From assembly GCA_913055565.1 (NCBI GenBank), contig CAJXKP010000002.1, positions 1 to 64,000 on the forward strand: a stretch of 64,000 bases of DNA. Direction: 5' to 3'. How positions within the stretch are numbered: position 1 is the first letter of the stretch; every line of letters begins with the position of its first letter. Origin of the DNA: an uncultured Ectothiorhodospiraceae bacterium (lineage in GTDB: Bacteria > Pseudomonadota > Gammaproteobacteria > Nitrococcales > Nitrococcaceae). Below the pieces are notes generated by a model. The model was given only the letters and a program-made list of their open reading frames with translations, was not told the origin of the DNA and searched no databases. This document shows, one piece after another, positions 34,506 through 43,671 of the stretch. Both the position numbers and the translations under genes were made by a program.

Positions 34506-35906
34506 ATGGGCACATACTCGGTCAACCTCGGGCCTAACCGCTACTCATTCCCGGATCTGCGGAGGCTTCTGGCCTGCGCTAGCCCGCCTCGCTCCGGTGA
34601 TGAGCTCGCGGGTCTGGCGGCTGAAAGCGCCGAACAGCGTGTGGCGGCCCGCTTGGCGTTAGCGGAGGTGCCGCTGCAGCGTTTCCTCGAGGAGCCGGCG
34701 ATAGCCTATGAGCAAGACGAGGTGACCCGGCTCATCCTAGATGGGCACGATGAAGCGGCCTTCGCGCCGGTGGCCTCGATGACCGTCGGCGGGTTCCGCG
34801 ATTGGTTGCTCAGTTATGCCGCTGATGGCGCGAGTATCGCCGCGCTAGCGCCCGGGCTTACCCCTGAGATGGTCGCGGCGGTCTCCAAGATCATGCGTAA
34901 TCAGGACCTAATCCTGGTGGCTAGCAAGATTCGGGTGACGACGGCCTTCCGGAACACCATCGGCGCGCCGGGCACGCTGAGCGTTCGGCTCCAGCCCAAT
35001 CACCCGACCGATGATCCCCGCGGCATCGCCGCCTCCATACTCGACGGTCTGCTCCACGGTGCGGGCGATGCCACCGTTGGTGTAAATCCAGCGACGGATA
35101 ATGTCCACGCCTACGTGGCGATCGCCAGCCTGATCGATGAGCTCCGGCAGAGCTACAGCATACCGCTGCAATCCTGCGTCCTGGCGCATGTCACGACGGC
35201 CATTGAGGCCATCAACCGCGACGCGCCGGTCGATCTGGTTTTCCAGTCCATCGCTGGGACGGAGTCGGCGAACAGCGCCTTCGGCGTCAACCTGGCGCTG
35301 CTGGAAGAGGCCCACGACGCTGCACAGAGCCTTGCGCGCGGAACGGTCGGGGGGAACCGAATGTACTTCGAGACGGGTCAGGGTAGTGCGCTCTCGGCGG
35401 ACGCCCATCACGGCGTGGATCAACAGACGTGTGAGGCCCGCGCCTATGCCGTGGCCCGGGCCTATGACCCCTTGCTCGTTAACACCGTCGTCGGATTCAT
35501 CGGCCCGGAGTACCTGGTAGACGGCAAGCAGATTACCCGTGCCGGCCTCGAGGATCACTTTTGCGGCAAGCTCATGGGCCTGCCGATGGGATGCGATGTC
35601 TGCTATACCAATCATGCCGAGGCCGACCAAGACGATATGGATGGCCTCCTGACGCTGCTGGCAACGGCGGGTTGCCAGTTCGTCATGGGCGTGCCCGGGG
35701 CCGACGACATCATGCTCGGTTACCAGAGCACGTCATTCCATGACGCTAACTACGTTCGGCGACTGCTGGGGAAGCAGCCGGCCCCCGAATTCGCGGATTG
35801 GTTGCGGGCCATGGGGATCTATGACAGGTCCGACCAGCTTGCCATGCCGGCCGCCGGTAACGGGCTGCTGGCCCGTGCCTCCGAGCTAATCGGTGATGAG
35901 GGCTAG
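34506..35906 (+). CDS. eutB: Ethanolamine ammonia-lyase large subunit
   Basis: Adenosylcobalamin enzyme that splits ethanolamine to acetaldehyde and ammonia. The 466-residue protein is full length with the barrel motifs DLILVASKIRVTTAFRNTIG, LQPNHPTDDP, IAGTESANSAFGVNLALL, YFETGQGSALSADAHHG and CYTNHAEADQDD. CGGAGCC lies before the ATG. The light subunit begins four bases after its stop. No reactivase (eutA) or microcompartment gene lies nearby, so the enzyme probably serves nitrogen supply rather than growth in a compartment. Confidence 0.96.
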   Translation: MGTYSVNLGPNRYSFPDLRRLLACASPPRSGDELAGLAAESAEQRVAARLALAEVPLQRFLEEPAIAYEQDEVTRLILDGHDEAAFAPVASMTVGGFRDWLLSYAADGASIAALAPGLTPEMVAAVSKIMRNQDLILVASKIRVTTAFRNTIGAPGTLSVRLQPNHPTDDPRGIAASILDGLLHGAGDATVGVNPATDNVHAYVAIASLIDELRQSYSIPLQSCVLAHVTTAIEAINRDAPVDLVFQSIAGTESANSAFGVNLALLEEAHDAAQSLARGTVGGNRMYFETGQGSALSADAHHGVDQQTCEARAYAVARAYDPLLVNTVVGFIGPEYLVDGKQITRAGLEDHFCGKLMGLPMGCDVCYTNHAEADQDDMDGLLTLLATAGCQFVMGVPGADDIMLGYQSTSFHDANYVRRLLGKQPAPEFADWLRAMGIYDRSDQLAMPAAGNGLLARASELIGDEG

Positions 35907-35910
35907 CCCA

Positions 35911-36663
35911 ATGACGGATGCGATGCCGAGCGTCTATCGACGACTTCGGGAGCTCACCCAGGCCCGATTGGCCCTGGGCACGAGCGGCAGCAGCTTGGCC
36001 ACCTCGGAGTGGCTGGCGTTTCAGTACGACTGGGCTCGGGCCCGCGATGCCGTGTATTACGCGCTCGATTTCGATGACTTGGCAGCGCGTATCGAAGGGC
36101 TTGGATTGGAGACCGTGCGCGTCGCCAGTGCCGCACCGTCGCGCGAGGTCTATTTGCGTCGCCCCGATCTTGGTCGGCAGTTGTCGGACGAGTCCGCCGA
36201 GCGGCTTGGACAGAGCGCTCCCACGAAGCCGGACGTGGCCGTGGTCGTTGCCGACGGGTTGTCGGGGTGGGCCGTCGATCAGAATGCTGCGCCGCTGATT
36301 GAGGCGCTGAGGGAGCGCGCCGGGCGTGGTGGTTGGCGTTTGGGGTCGATCGTGCTGGTCTCGCAGGGCCGCGTCGCTGTGGGTGATCCCATTGGCGCGC
36401 TCTTGGGTGCTCGTCTCACGCTATTGCTTATTGGCGAGCGGCCGGGCCTGTCGGCGGCGGATAGCCTGGGGGCGTATCTGACCTATGAGCCTTGCTCCGG
36501 GCGCACGGACGCCGAACGCAACTGCGTTTCGAATATACGTGAGGGCGGTCAACCGCCGGCCAGCGCGGCCGATACGATCGGCTATATCATCGATCGGGCG
36601 TTCGCGGCGGGCCAGACGGGCGTGGCGCTCAAAGACGAGACGGCGTTGTTGCAGCACGAGTGA
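35911..36663 (+). CDS. eutC: Ethanolamine ammonia-lyase light subunit
   Basis: A 250-residue partner of EutB that helps bind cobalamin. It has the features LTQARLALGTSGSS, LEFQYDWARARDAV-like (here LAFQYDWARARDAVYYAL), PDVAVVVADGLSGWAV, and LIGERPGLSAADSLGAYL with RNCVSNIREGG. It is about 45 residues shorter at the N-terminus than E. coli EutC, as in other proteobacteria without the microcompartment. I prefer ATG at 35911 over GTG at 35893, which would overlap eutB. Confidence 0.95.
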   Translation: MTDAMPSVYRRLRELTQARLALGTSGSSLATSEWLAFQYDWARARDAVYYALDFDDLAARIEGLGLETVRVASAAPSREVYLRRPDLGRQLSDESAERLGQSAPTKPDVAVVVADGLSGWAVDQNAAPLIEALRERAGRGGWRLGSIVLVSQGRVAVGDPIGALLGARLTLLLIGERPGLSAADSLGAYLTYEPCSGRTDAERNCVSNIREGGQPPASAADTIGYIIDRAFAAGQTGVALKDETALLQHE

Positions 36664-36861
36664 GGCGGCGTCTGTGTGCGAAATCCTAAGTAGCTCGTCA
36701 TTTAGCAAGCCACAGATCGCCATCGGGGAGTGGGTTGTGGGCTCGGCGATGGCTCCCTAGGCGCTGACGCCGATCCGTTACGGCCCTTATTGGCGTGGCC
36801 GCGCTAAAGCGCGCACACTCGTGGGCGAACTGGTCGTTGCATCATCAACCGGAGCCTATTT

Positions 36862-37914
36862 ATGACCCAGGCACGTGCCTACGCCGCTTACGAGCCCCAT
36901 TCCGAACTGCGTCCCATGGACCTCGAGCGGCGTGAGCCGCGGCCCGACGACGTCGCTATCGAGATCGACTATTGCGGGGTCTGTCATACCGATATTCACT
37001 TCGCCAACAATGACTGGGGGGTGACTGTTTACCCGTTGGTGCCGGGCCACGAGATCGTCGGGCACGTCACGGCTGTCGGCAACGAGGTTGGCGAGTTTCA
37101 GGTCGGCGATGTCGTGGGCGTGGGCTGCATGGTGGATTCCTGTCGCCAGTGCGGTGCCTGTGAGGACGGCCTGGAGCAGTACTGCACCGAGGGGCCGGTA
37201 TTGACCTATAATGCTCAGGATCGCCATGACGGCTCCAGGACCTACGGCGGCTACTCGGACAAGGTCGTGGTCAGCGAGCGTTTCGTGGTTCGCGTGCCCA
37301 AGCAGCTCGACCCGGCTAGTGCGGCGCCGCTGCTCTGTGCGGGTATTACGACCTATTCGCCGCTGCGCCACTACGGTGTCGAGGCCGGTCACAAGGTCGG
37401 CGTTGTCGGCATGGGTGGGCTTGGCCACATGGGCATTAAGCTCGCCAAGGCGCTAGGCGCGGAGGTCACGGTGTTCACGCGCTCCAATGCCAAGGTCGAG
37501 GAGGCCAAGCGCCAGGGGGCCCATCGGGTTGTGGTGTCCTCGGACGAGGACCAGATGGCCGCGATGGCGGGCCAGCTCGATTACATCCTCGATACTGTGC
37601 CGGTTCAGCACGATCTCAATCCCTATATCGCCACGCTGCGCTACGACGGCATCCATATGCTTGTGGGCCTGTTGGAGCCCAACGAGCCGCCGCTAGATGC
37701 GGGCGGCATCGTCACGCAGCGTAAGGTCCTCGCGGGCTCGCTGATCGGCGGCATGCCCGAGACCCAAGAGGTTCTGGACTTCTGTGCCGAGCACGGCATC
37801 AGTTGCGACACGGAGATGCTGGATATCCGCAGCATCAACGAGGCCTACGAGCGCGTCAAAAAGGGCGACGTGAAGTATCGCTTCGTCATCGATATGGCTA
37901 CGCTGAAGGGATAA
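36862..37914 (+). CDS. Zinc-dependent alcohol dehydrogenase, YahK/CAD type
   Basis: A 350-residue medium-chain dehydrogenase. The catalytic zinc ligands are in CGVCHTD and GHEIVG, the structural-zinc Cys in MVDSCRQCGACEDGLEQYC, and the NAD(P) motif is VGMGGLGHMGIKLAK (about residues 178-192). It resembles YahK and cinnamyl-alcohol dehydrogenases that reduce aldehydes with NADPH. It lies 198 bases after eutC and could reduce acetaldehyde, but the family is broad and the gap leaves this open. CGGAG lies upstream of the ATG. Confidence 0.9.
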   Translation: MTQARAYAAYEPHSELRPMDLERREPRPDDVAIEIDYCGVCHTDIHFANNDWGVTVYPLVPGHEIVGHVTAVGNEVGEFQVGDVVGVGCMVDSCRQCGACEDGLEQYCTEGPVLTYNAQDRHDGSRTYGGYSDKVVVSERFVVRVPKQLDPASAAPLLCAGITTYSPLRHYGVEAGHKVGVVGMGGLGHMGIKLAKALGAEVTVFTRSNAKVEEAKRQGAHRVVVSSDEDQMAAMAGQLDYILDTVPVQHDLNPYIATLRYDGIHMLVGLLEPNEPPLDAGGIVTQRKVLAGSLIGGMPETQEVLDFCAEHGISCDTEMLDIRSINEAYERVKKGDVKYRFVIDMATLKG

Positions 37915-38030
37915 CCAGCTCGGATTAACCTGCCCCGCGCTCCTGGTCGCTGCCGACGCTCGCTGTTACTAGGCGCCGCTGCTGAGCGGGCAACCGCTCC
38001 GGGGCAGCCCGATTTCCCCATCCGGTGCTA

Positions 38031-39149
38031 TTAGCGCCCCCGGGCGTCCTCCCAGTGGGGATAGTCGCGTCGTTGCTTACGAAGGCCGAAATGCGCCTCG
38101 ATCCAGTCGATGAGTCGGGGGGTGAGGTTGAGATCTCGCGGCTCATCGGGGGCGCTGAGGTTGAACCGCCGCGTCGCCCCGTCAGGGGCGGTCAGTCGCA
38201 GCGTGCGAGGCAGTGGCAGGGCGGCCATGTCGATGGCTTGGCCCGTGTAATGAGTGGAACGGCGCGCCCCGCGGCGCGTTGCATAGACGACGTTGTAGGC
38301 CTCGGCCATGGCACGCGCTTGCTCGACCGTGGCCCGCCACCCCTTCCGATGCTGCCAGCGGATGGGGATATGTAGGCCCCACTCGCGGTTCAGCCGTTCC
38401 AGGCTGTTGACTCGGCGCCTGACGGTTGTTGCCTCGGCGGCGCGACTGAGGATGAAGGCCCCGTACATCAAATACCCCCGTTCGCGCCGACGCAGCGTGG
38501 ACATGACGTGAACGCCGACCCCCTGCTCGCGTAGTTGTCGGAGCAGGTCCTCAAGGCGTTGGCGGAAGTCGTTGCGACCGGCCTCGGTGAGCGCGGCCAT
38601 GCGCGCGTCCTCGTCCGCCGGATTGGGGTAGCGCGCACTCCAGCGGGGGCCTAGCGGCGCGCCATCCGGGGCGGGCTCGAGGTTCGGCGGTCTCGGAGGC
38701 CGCTCGATGGCCAGCGGGCCGCCGCCGTAGTGCCGGAGCCGGTCGGCGAAGACGCCGTCCGGGTGCAGCAGGATGCCGGCACGCCGGGCCCGGCCGGAGT
38801 GAACGCGAACCAACGTGGGTCGGGCGCGGGCGAGGTCATCGAGGAAGAGCAGGAAGTCGCGGCGGTCGATGGCCTGACCGAGCCGCTCGCGCAATCGCCG
38901 TGTTAAGACTTCCGAGCTCGGGGTGTTAGCCAGCTCGGCTAGCATGGCGCGCGTGATGGCCTCGCCCGCCAGCTGGATATCGATAGGCCCCAGGCTGTCG
39001 GCCGCCGCCGCCAGGGTTCGGCGTCCCTCGCTCTGCGCGGGGGCGGGCAGGGCCTCCCACTGCCGGTTAGTGCGCAGCGGCCCAGCGGCGTTCGCAGTCG
39101 CCGAGGCGCCGATAAGCACGAACAGTAATATTGCCATCGCCCATCGCAT
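38031..39149 (-). CDS. Secreted M15-type peptidase domain protein
   Basis: A 372-residue protein with a signal peptide (MRWAMAILLFVLIGASATANAAG). The C-terminal part has STHYTGQAIDMA, the SxHxxGxAxD zinc motif of D-Ala-D-Ala carboxypeptidases of the VanY/M15 kind, and a later DYPHWE that gives the third ligand. The first 200 residues have no named domain. The likely role is trimming of peptidoglycan in the periplasm. Neighbours give no extra clue; it is transcribed away from the alcohol dehydrogenase. Confidence 0.75.
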   Translation of the reverse strand: MRWAMAILLFVLIGASATANAAGPLRTNRQWEALPAPAQSEGRRTLAAAADSLGPIDIQLAGEAITRAMLAELANTPSSEVLTRRLRERLGQAIDRRDFLLFLDDLARARPTLVRVHSGRARRAGILLHPDGVFADRLRHYGGGPLAIERPPRPPNLEPAPDGAPLGPRWSARYPNPADEDARMAALTEAGRNDFRQRLEDLLRQLREQGVGVHVMSTLRRRERGYLMYGAFILSRAAEATTVRRRVNSLERLNREWGLHIPIRWQHRKGWRATVEQARAMAEAYNVVYATRRGARRSTHYTGQAIDMAALPLPRTLRLTAPDGATRRFNLSAPDEPRDLNLTPRLIDWIEAHFGLRKQRRDYPHWEDARGR

Positions 39150-39231
39150 GGCTGTCGAGCCTAGCTCGTTGGCGCATCCCTAGCCTAGGGCGGGTGAGGG
39201 CATCGGGCCGGTGCTGGCCGAACCGGTCCTG

Positions 39232-39438
39232 TCAGCACTCGGAGATGGGCCCGCCCTCCAGGATGATGCGCAGCGCGCGGATCTCCTCCGGCGAATCCTT
39301 GGGGTAGTGGATACCGCTGGCGTGCAGGGTGCGCCGGGCCTGGCGGATGCGCTCGGTCTCGGCGGTTGGCTCGGAGCGCGCGATAAGGCCGGCGATGGCG
39401 GCGATGACGGCGACGATAATGGCAGTGAATCCGAACAT
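39232..39438 (-). CDS. Small membrane-anchored hypothetical protein
   Basis: A 68-residue protein with one N-terminal membrane helix (MFGFTAIIVAVIAAIAGLIA) and a charged C-terminal part (RIRQARRTLHASGIHYPKDSPEEIRAL). An AGAGGTAGG site lies just before the ATG. I do not recognise the family. The stop is 83 bases before the start of the M15 peptidase, so it might be co-transcribed. Confidence 0.6.
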   Translation of the reverse strand: MFGFTAIIVAVIAAIAGLIARSEPTAETERIRQARRTLHASGIHYPKDSPEEIRALRIILEGGPISEC

Positions 39439-39582
39439 GGTTGCCTACCTCTGTCAGGTGAATAACGTGTCACCCGATCAGACAGGTTGGGCATGTTGCA
39501 GTGCCGCAATGGGTCGATCCGTTCAGGCCAACCGCTTGTGCTTGGGAGGAATAAGGGGGGCGTGTCACCAGCCGCTAGCGCT

Positions 39583-40818
39583 TCAGACGCGCCGTTTGCC
39601 CCCGATCCAGGTTCCCTGTGGGCGGGTCTCGAGCTCGGCCGCGGTGCCGCTGACGAGCTCGTTCAACCAGGCCTCGGCGGTATCGGCAGGCGCTGGACCG
39701 GGCATGAGTACGAAGTCAGCGCGATGGCCCGGCGCTAGCCGGCCGGCTCGGCCGCCGCGGCCCAAGCATTGGGCGCCGGCGGCGGTGGCCCGATACAGTG
39801 CCTCCGTAGCGGTTACCGCCTCGCCGGCGATGCGGTGTTGATGGAGGAAGCGCTGCATGACGTGGAGCATGCTGTGGCTCGGCCCGGCGGCGACGTCTGA
39901 GCCCAGGGCGAAGGGGATGCCGTGGCGGCGCACGGCCGCCAGGTCCATGCGGCCGCTGTCCAGGGCCTCGTTGCTGCTGGGGCAATGCGCGATCCAGCTG
40001 CCGCGACGAGCGAGGCAGCGATACTCGCGCTCGCTGAGATGGATGCAGTGACCCAGGACGCTCCGCGGGGTGAGCAGGCCGGCGCGGTCGTAGACATCGG
40101 TGTAGTCTTGGGCTTGCGGGAAGGCCTCGGCGACAGCCTCGATCTCGCGGGCTGACTCGGCCAGATGGGTCTGGACCCACGCGCCGTACGCCTGGGCGAG
40201 GCGTCCGAGCTCGTCGAGCAGCCCGGTATCGCAGTTCAGGGCGAAGCGTGGTGTGATCGGGTAATGGCTGATGCCGTAGCGCTCGATCAGGGCAGCAACC
40301 TCGTCCGATGTTGCCACGCTTGCCCGGCAGAGCTCGTCGGGCCCGCCCGTGGGCATGATGACGTTACCGATGAGCCAATCGCCGATGGCGGCCTCGAAGG
40401 CGGGCTGCAAGGCGGCCGTGTGGGCGCTGGAGTAGGCCATGCCGAGGGTGGTGCCGGCCGTAACCGTGTCGGCGAAGAATCTCCGGGCGTGGGCTACGGC
40501 GGTCTCGTGGCAGCCCAGTGCCCGCTCCTCGGGCCAGATGTGGTTCTGGAGCCAGTCGAGCAGGTCGCTGCGGAATTGGCCGCGGACGTGGTGCTGAACC
40601 CAGTGGCAATGGACATCGACGAGGCCGGGGGTAAGGATGCCGTCCAGCTCGACCAGATCGTCGTCGCCGCGATAGCGCTCGATGGGCACGAGATCCGTGA
40701 TCTGCTCGCCGGCAACACGGACGACGGCATCCCGGATGTAGTGCAGCTCACCCGGACCTACCGGATCCGCCACGCTGACGCGGTAGCTCACGCTGGCGGG
40801 CGACGCTGTCTCGGCCAT
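39583..40818 (-). CDS. guaD: Guanine deaminase
   Basis: Converts guanine to xanthine and ammonia. The 411-residue amidohydrolase has the metal motif PGLVDVHCHW (HxH), LLDWLQNHIWPEE, the substrate loop THLAES, LGHCIHLSERE, IAHCPSSN and the metal Asp in LGSDVAAG. These match GuaD rather than cytosine or chlorohydrolase groups. ATG at 40818 has GGAG 7 bases upstream; a longer frame starting 66 bases earlier lacks one. With eutBC and the methylamine genes it adds another source of ammonia. Confidence 0.87.
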   Translation of the reverse strand: MAETASPASVSYRVSVADPVGPGELHYIRDAVVRVAGEQITDLVPIERYRGDDDLVELDGILTPGLVDVHCHWVQHHVRGQFRSDLLDWLQNHIWPEERALGCHETAVAHARRFFADTVTAGTTLGMAYSSAHTAALQPAFEAAIGDWLIGNVIMPTGGPDELCRASVATSDEVAALIERYGISHYPITPRFALNCDTGLLDELGRLAQAYGAWVQTHLAESAREIEAVAEAFPQAQDYTDVYDRAGLLTPRSVLGHCIHLSEREYRCLARRGSWIAHCPSSNEALDSGRMDLAAVRRHGIPFALGSDVAAGPSHSMLHVMQRFLHQHRIAGEAVTATEALYRATAAGAQCLGRGGRAGRLAPGHRADFVLMPGPAPADTAEAWLNELVSGTAAELETRPQGTWIGGKRRV

Positions 40819-40927
40819 GGCATGTCTCCGGATAGCGCGACGGCCGAGCGTCACGGTCGCTGGGGCGTTAGTTCGGTTGGGCATAAACGCCCGGCGTGCT
40901 GGCCCCGAGGCGCCGTGGCGCTAGCAT

Positions 40928-40958
40928 GGCGCGGGCCCCAGGGGTCGAGGCCCGCGCC
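40928..40958 (-). terminator. Hairpin downstream of phaB
   Basis: A perfect 10-bp GC stem (40928-40937 with 40949-40958) with an 11-base loop lies 50 bases after the phaB stop. No T-run follows on the minus strand, so termination is uncertain. Confidence 0.45.
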
Positions 40959-41009
40959 CGATCGACAGAGGGCGCTAGGCCCTCCTCGTGACCGCGCGGT
41001 AGGGCGGTT

Positions 41010-41732
41010 CTAGATCATGTACTGGCCGCCGTTGGCGCTGAGCGTCGAGCCCGTGATGAAGCTGGATTCCTCGCTGGCCAGGAAGGCCACGCAGCGGGCG
41101 ATTTCGTCGGGCTCACCCAGCCGGCCGACCGGGATCTGGCCGACGATCTTGTCCAGCACGTCCTCCGGGACCGCGCGCACCATCTCGGTGCCGATGTAGC
41201 CCGGCGCCACCACGTTGGCAGTGATGCCCTTCTTGGCGTTTTCCTGGGCCAGCGACTTGGTAAAGCCAATGAGGCCCGCCTTGGCGGCGGCGTAGTTGGC
41301 CTGGCCGAGCTGGCCCTTCTGGCCGTTAATCGAGGAGATGTTGATCACCCGGCCGAAGCCGCGCGAGCGCATGCCCTCGATGACGGCGCGCGTGCAGAAG
41401 AAGGCGGAGTTGAGGTTAGTCTCGATGACCTGCGTCCACTGCTCCGGGGTCATCTTGTGCAGGGTGCCGTCCTTCGTGATACCCGCGTTATTGACCAGGA
41501 TATCGACGGCGCCGAGCTCGGCCTCGATGTTGCTAACGCCTTGACTGACAGCGTCGTAACTACTGACGTCAAACTTGAACACCGGAATGCCGGTTTCATC
41601 CTTAAACTTCTGGGCCGCTTCATCGTTACCGCCGTAATTCGCTGCGACGGTGTAGCCTGCATCCCTGAGGCCGATGGAGATGGCGTGCCCGATGCCTCGG
41701 GTCCCACCGGTTACGAGTGCCACACGTGCCAT
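41010..41732 (-). CDS. phaB: Acetoacetyl-CoA reductase
   Basis: An NADPH-dependent short-chain dehydrogenase giving (R)-3-hydroxybutyryl-CoA for polyhydroxybutyrate. The 240 residues match PhaB length. TGGTRGIG binds the cofactor (residues 8-15), NNAG is at 81-84, and the catalytic triad is Ser134, Tyr147 and Lys151 (SINGQKGQLGQANYAAAK). GFIGFTKS-like and GYIGTEMV complete the pattern. AGGAGGAG precedes the ATG. No phaC or phaA is in the window. Confidence 0.93.
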   Translation of the reverse strand: MARVALVTGGTRGIGHAISIGLRDAGYTVAANYGGNDEAAQKFKDETGIPVFKFDVSSYDAVSQGVSNIEAELGAVDILVNNAGITKDGTLHKMTPEQWTQVIETNLNSAFFCTRAVIEGMRSRGFGRVINISSINGQKGQLGQANYAAAKAGLIGFTKSLAQENAKKGITANVVAPGYIGTEMVRAVPEDVLDKIVGQIPVGRLGEPDEIARCVAFLASEESSFITGSTLSANGGQYMI

Positions 41733-41847
41733 GAGCTGCTCCTCCTAGCTGTTCGGTTATTATGGGTGCCAGGATTGATCCCGGTCATCGTCGCGGCTCA
41801 AGGGTGTCAATGGCGGCGTCGCGGTTCAAGCGTGACGGCTTGCGACC

Positions 41848-42012
41848 AGCAATTCTAATTAGGTACTCCCCAGAAGGGAGCGTGGTCGCGCTACCCCCTG
41901 CCGAGGGACGCCATCAACCGTCCCTGGCGGCTCGACGGCGGCCTTCCCTGGCCGCCGACGCCCTCGGCAGGGGCTAACGCGACCACCTCGAAAGGCCAAA
42001 ATGAGAATTGCT
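41848..42012. mobile_element. MITE-like hairpin element, copy 1
   Basis: A 165-bp element with terminal inverted repeats AGCAATTCT and AGAATTGCT. Inner inverted repeats (TGGTCGCG with CGCGACCA; CCCTGCCGAGGG with CCCTCGGCAGGG) make it one long hairpin. It contains no gene. The 10-base sequence GGCTTGCGAC is found on both sides (41837-41846 and 42013-42022), as a target duplication would be. It sits between phaB and the FNR box of the APH-kinase gene. Confidence 0.8.
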
Positions 42013-42076
42013 GGCTTGCGACAGTCCATACCGCCTGTGGTCCGCGACGGTCCGGCGACCCCCGAGCCGTTGAGAT

Positions 42077-42090
42077 TTGATCCAGGTCAA
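42077..42090 (+). promoter_or_regulatory. FNR/ANR box upstream of the APH-kinase gene
   Basis: TTGATCCAGGTCAA differs from TTGAT-N4-ATCAA at one base. It lies 58 bases before the start codon, so it would be near the -40 position of a promoter starting around 42125. It suggests induction at low oxygen, in keeping with the downstream cytochrome bd genes. Confidence 0.6.
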
Positions 42091-42147
42091 GACTTGTAAT
42101 CACGTTAACCGGTACACTCTCCCTGTACTCAATAAGCCGTGGTGCGA

Positions 42148-43671
42148 ATGGCGCGAGACAGCGACGAACTAGCGGGTCACCATCGGCGGGTTGCCGCCCT
42201 TCGGAATCCGGGGCTCTACCCCCATCCGGTTAGTGATGTGGTAGTGCACGAGACCCATATCTCCAGCGTGGTCTTGGCTGGCGATTTCGCGTACAAGCTC
42301 AAGAAGCCGTTGGATCTGGGGTTCCTGGACTTTCGCAGCCTGGCCTCGCGCAAGCACTACTGTGCCGAGGAGCTGCGAGTGAATGCCCGCCTGGCACCGG
42401 CGGTGTACCGGCGCGTGGCGGCCATTACCGAGGATGACGCGGGTATCCAGTTAGACGGCAGCGGTGAGGTGGTCGATTACGCCGTTTGCATGGTGCGCTT
42501 CGATCAGTCGGAACTGCTTGGTCGCATCGTCGAGGACGGTGGCCTCACTGACGCGATAATTAATCAGCTCGCCGATGTGCTCGCGCGATTCCACCAGGAG
42601 GCGGCGGTTGCCAGCGGTGACTATGGCCATGCTGCCGGTATCCAGCAGGTCGCGCTGGTGAATCTCGACGCGCTGACGGCAATGACCCTACCGCAGCGCC
42701 TGCGCGACGGGGTGGATCGGGTTGAACCCCAGCTTCGCGAGCGCGCCCAGCAGATGGCGCCCGCGCTGGAGCAGCGCCAGCGCCAGGGGGCCATCCGGGA
42801 GTGCCACGGCGATCTGCATCTGGAAAACGTACTGTACCGCGACGGCGAGGTCATGGCCTTTGACGCCATTGAGTTCGCCCCGGAGCTGCGCTGGATCGAT
42901 ACGGCGAGCGATATTGCCTTTCCGATCATGGATCTGTTTCGCCGCGGCGAGGTGGCCGCGGCGCGGCGTCTGCGCAATCGCTATCTCGAGATGGGGGGTG
43001 ATTACGAGGCGTTGCGGGTGTTGCCTTTCTATGTCGCCCACCGCGCGCTAATCCGCGCGAAGGTTACCGCGATCCAGCAGGCGGAATCAGGAGGCATGCC
43101 GGAGGAGGCGTCACTGGCGCCGTATATTAGCCTCGCCCAGGGCGCGTTAACGGCCGACACGCCTCGGCTACTGATCACGCACGGCCTTTCCGGTTCCGGT
43201 AAGAGTACCGTGGCCCAGGACTGGGTTGAGCAGGCGGGGGTGATCCGCTTGCGCTCGGATGTCGAGCGCAAGCGTTTGTTCGGGCTGGCCCCGGACGCCG
43301 ACAGCGCCAGTGGCCTGGACGGCGGCATCTACACCACCGCGGCCACGGAGCAGACCTATGAGCGCCTGGCGGAGCTGGCCCGGCTGGTTCTGGGCGCGGG
43401 CTATACGGCGTTGGTCGATGCCACGTTCCTGCGCCAAGGTGAGCGCGAGCAATTCCATGAGGTGGCCCGCAGCGCCGGCGCCGATTTCGGGATTCTTGCC
43501 CTCACGGCGGACGAGGCGACGCTGCGGCAGCGCCTGAGGCAGCGGGCGGCAGATGCCGGTGAGGCCTCGGAGGCGGATGAGCGCGTGCTCGACCAACAGC
43601 TAGAGCATGTCGAGGCGCTGACAGCGACGGAACGTGAGCATTGCGTGGCACCGGAGCCGGCGCGCCAATGA
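42148..43671 (+). CDS. APH-fold kinase fused to a P-loop ATP-binding domain
   Basis: A 507-residue two-domain protein. The N-terminal part (about 1-330) is an aminoglycoside-phosphotransferase-like kinase with the catalytic loop HGDLHLENV and FDAIEFA. The C-terminal part (about 340-505) is a P-loop kinase with GLSGSGKST and the Walker-B-like ALVDATFL. This fusion is widespread and its substrate is unknown; it is not evidence of antibiotic resistance. I chose the ATG at 42148; GTG at 42139 is also possible. The FNR box upstream and cydABDC downstream suggest a role at low oxygen. Confidence 0.85.
   Translation: MARDSDELAGHHRRVAALRNPGLYPHPVSDVVVHETHISSVVLAGDFAYKLKKPLDLGFLDFRSLASRKHYCAEELRVNARLAPAVYRRVAAITEDDAGIQLDGSGEVVDYAVCMVRFDQSELLGRIVEDGGLTDAIINQLADVLARFHQEAAVASGDYGHAAGIQQVALVNLDALTAMTLPQRLRDGVDRVEPQLRERAQQMAPALEQRQRQGAIRECHGDLHLENVLYRDGEVMAFDAIEFAPELRWIDTASDIAFPIMDLFRRGEVAAARRLRNRYLEMGGDYEALRVLPFYVAHRALIRAKVTAIQQAESGGMPEEASLAPYISLAQGALTADTPRLLITHGLSGSGKSTVAQDWVEQAGVIRLRSDVERKRLFGLAPDADSASGLDGGIYTTAATEQTYERLAELARLVLGAGYTALVDATFLRQGEREQFHEVARSAGADFGILALTADEATLRQRLRQRAADAGEASEADERVLDQQLEHVEALTATEREHCVAPEPARQ

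Noticed and set aside
38031-38146. Possible small gene read as a 73-residue frame at the end of the M15 peptidase
   Set aside because: It lies on the same strand in another frame over the end of a convincing gene and has no known similarity or binding site.
42148-43671. Antibiotic-resistance phosphotransferase
   Set aside because: The APH-like fold is fused to a P-loop kinase and belongs to a common housekeeping-like family, so aminoglycosides are not the likely substrate.
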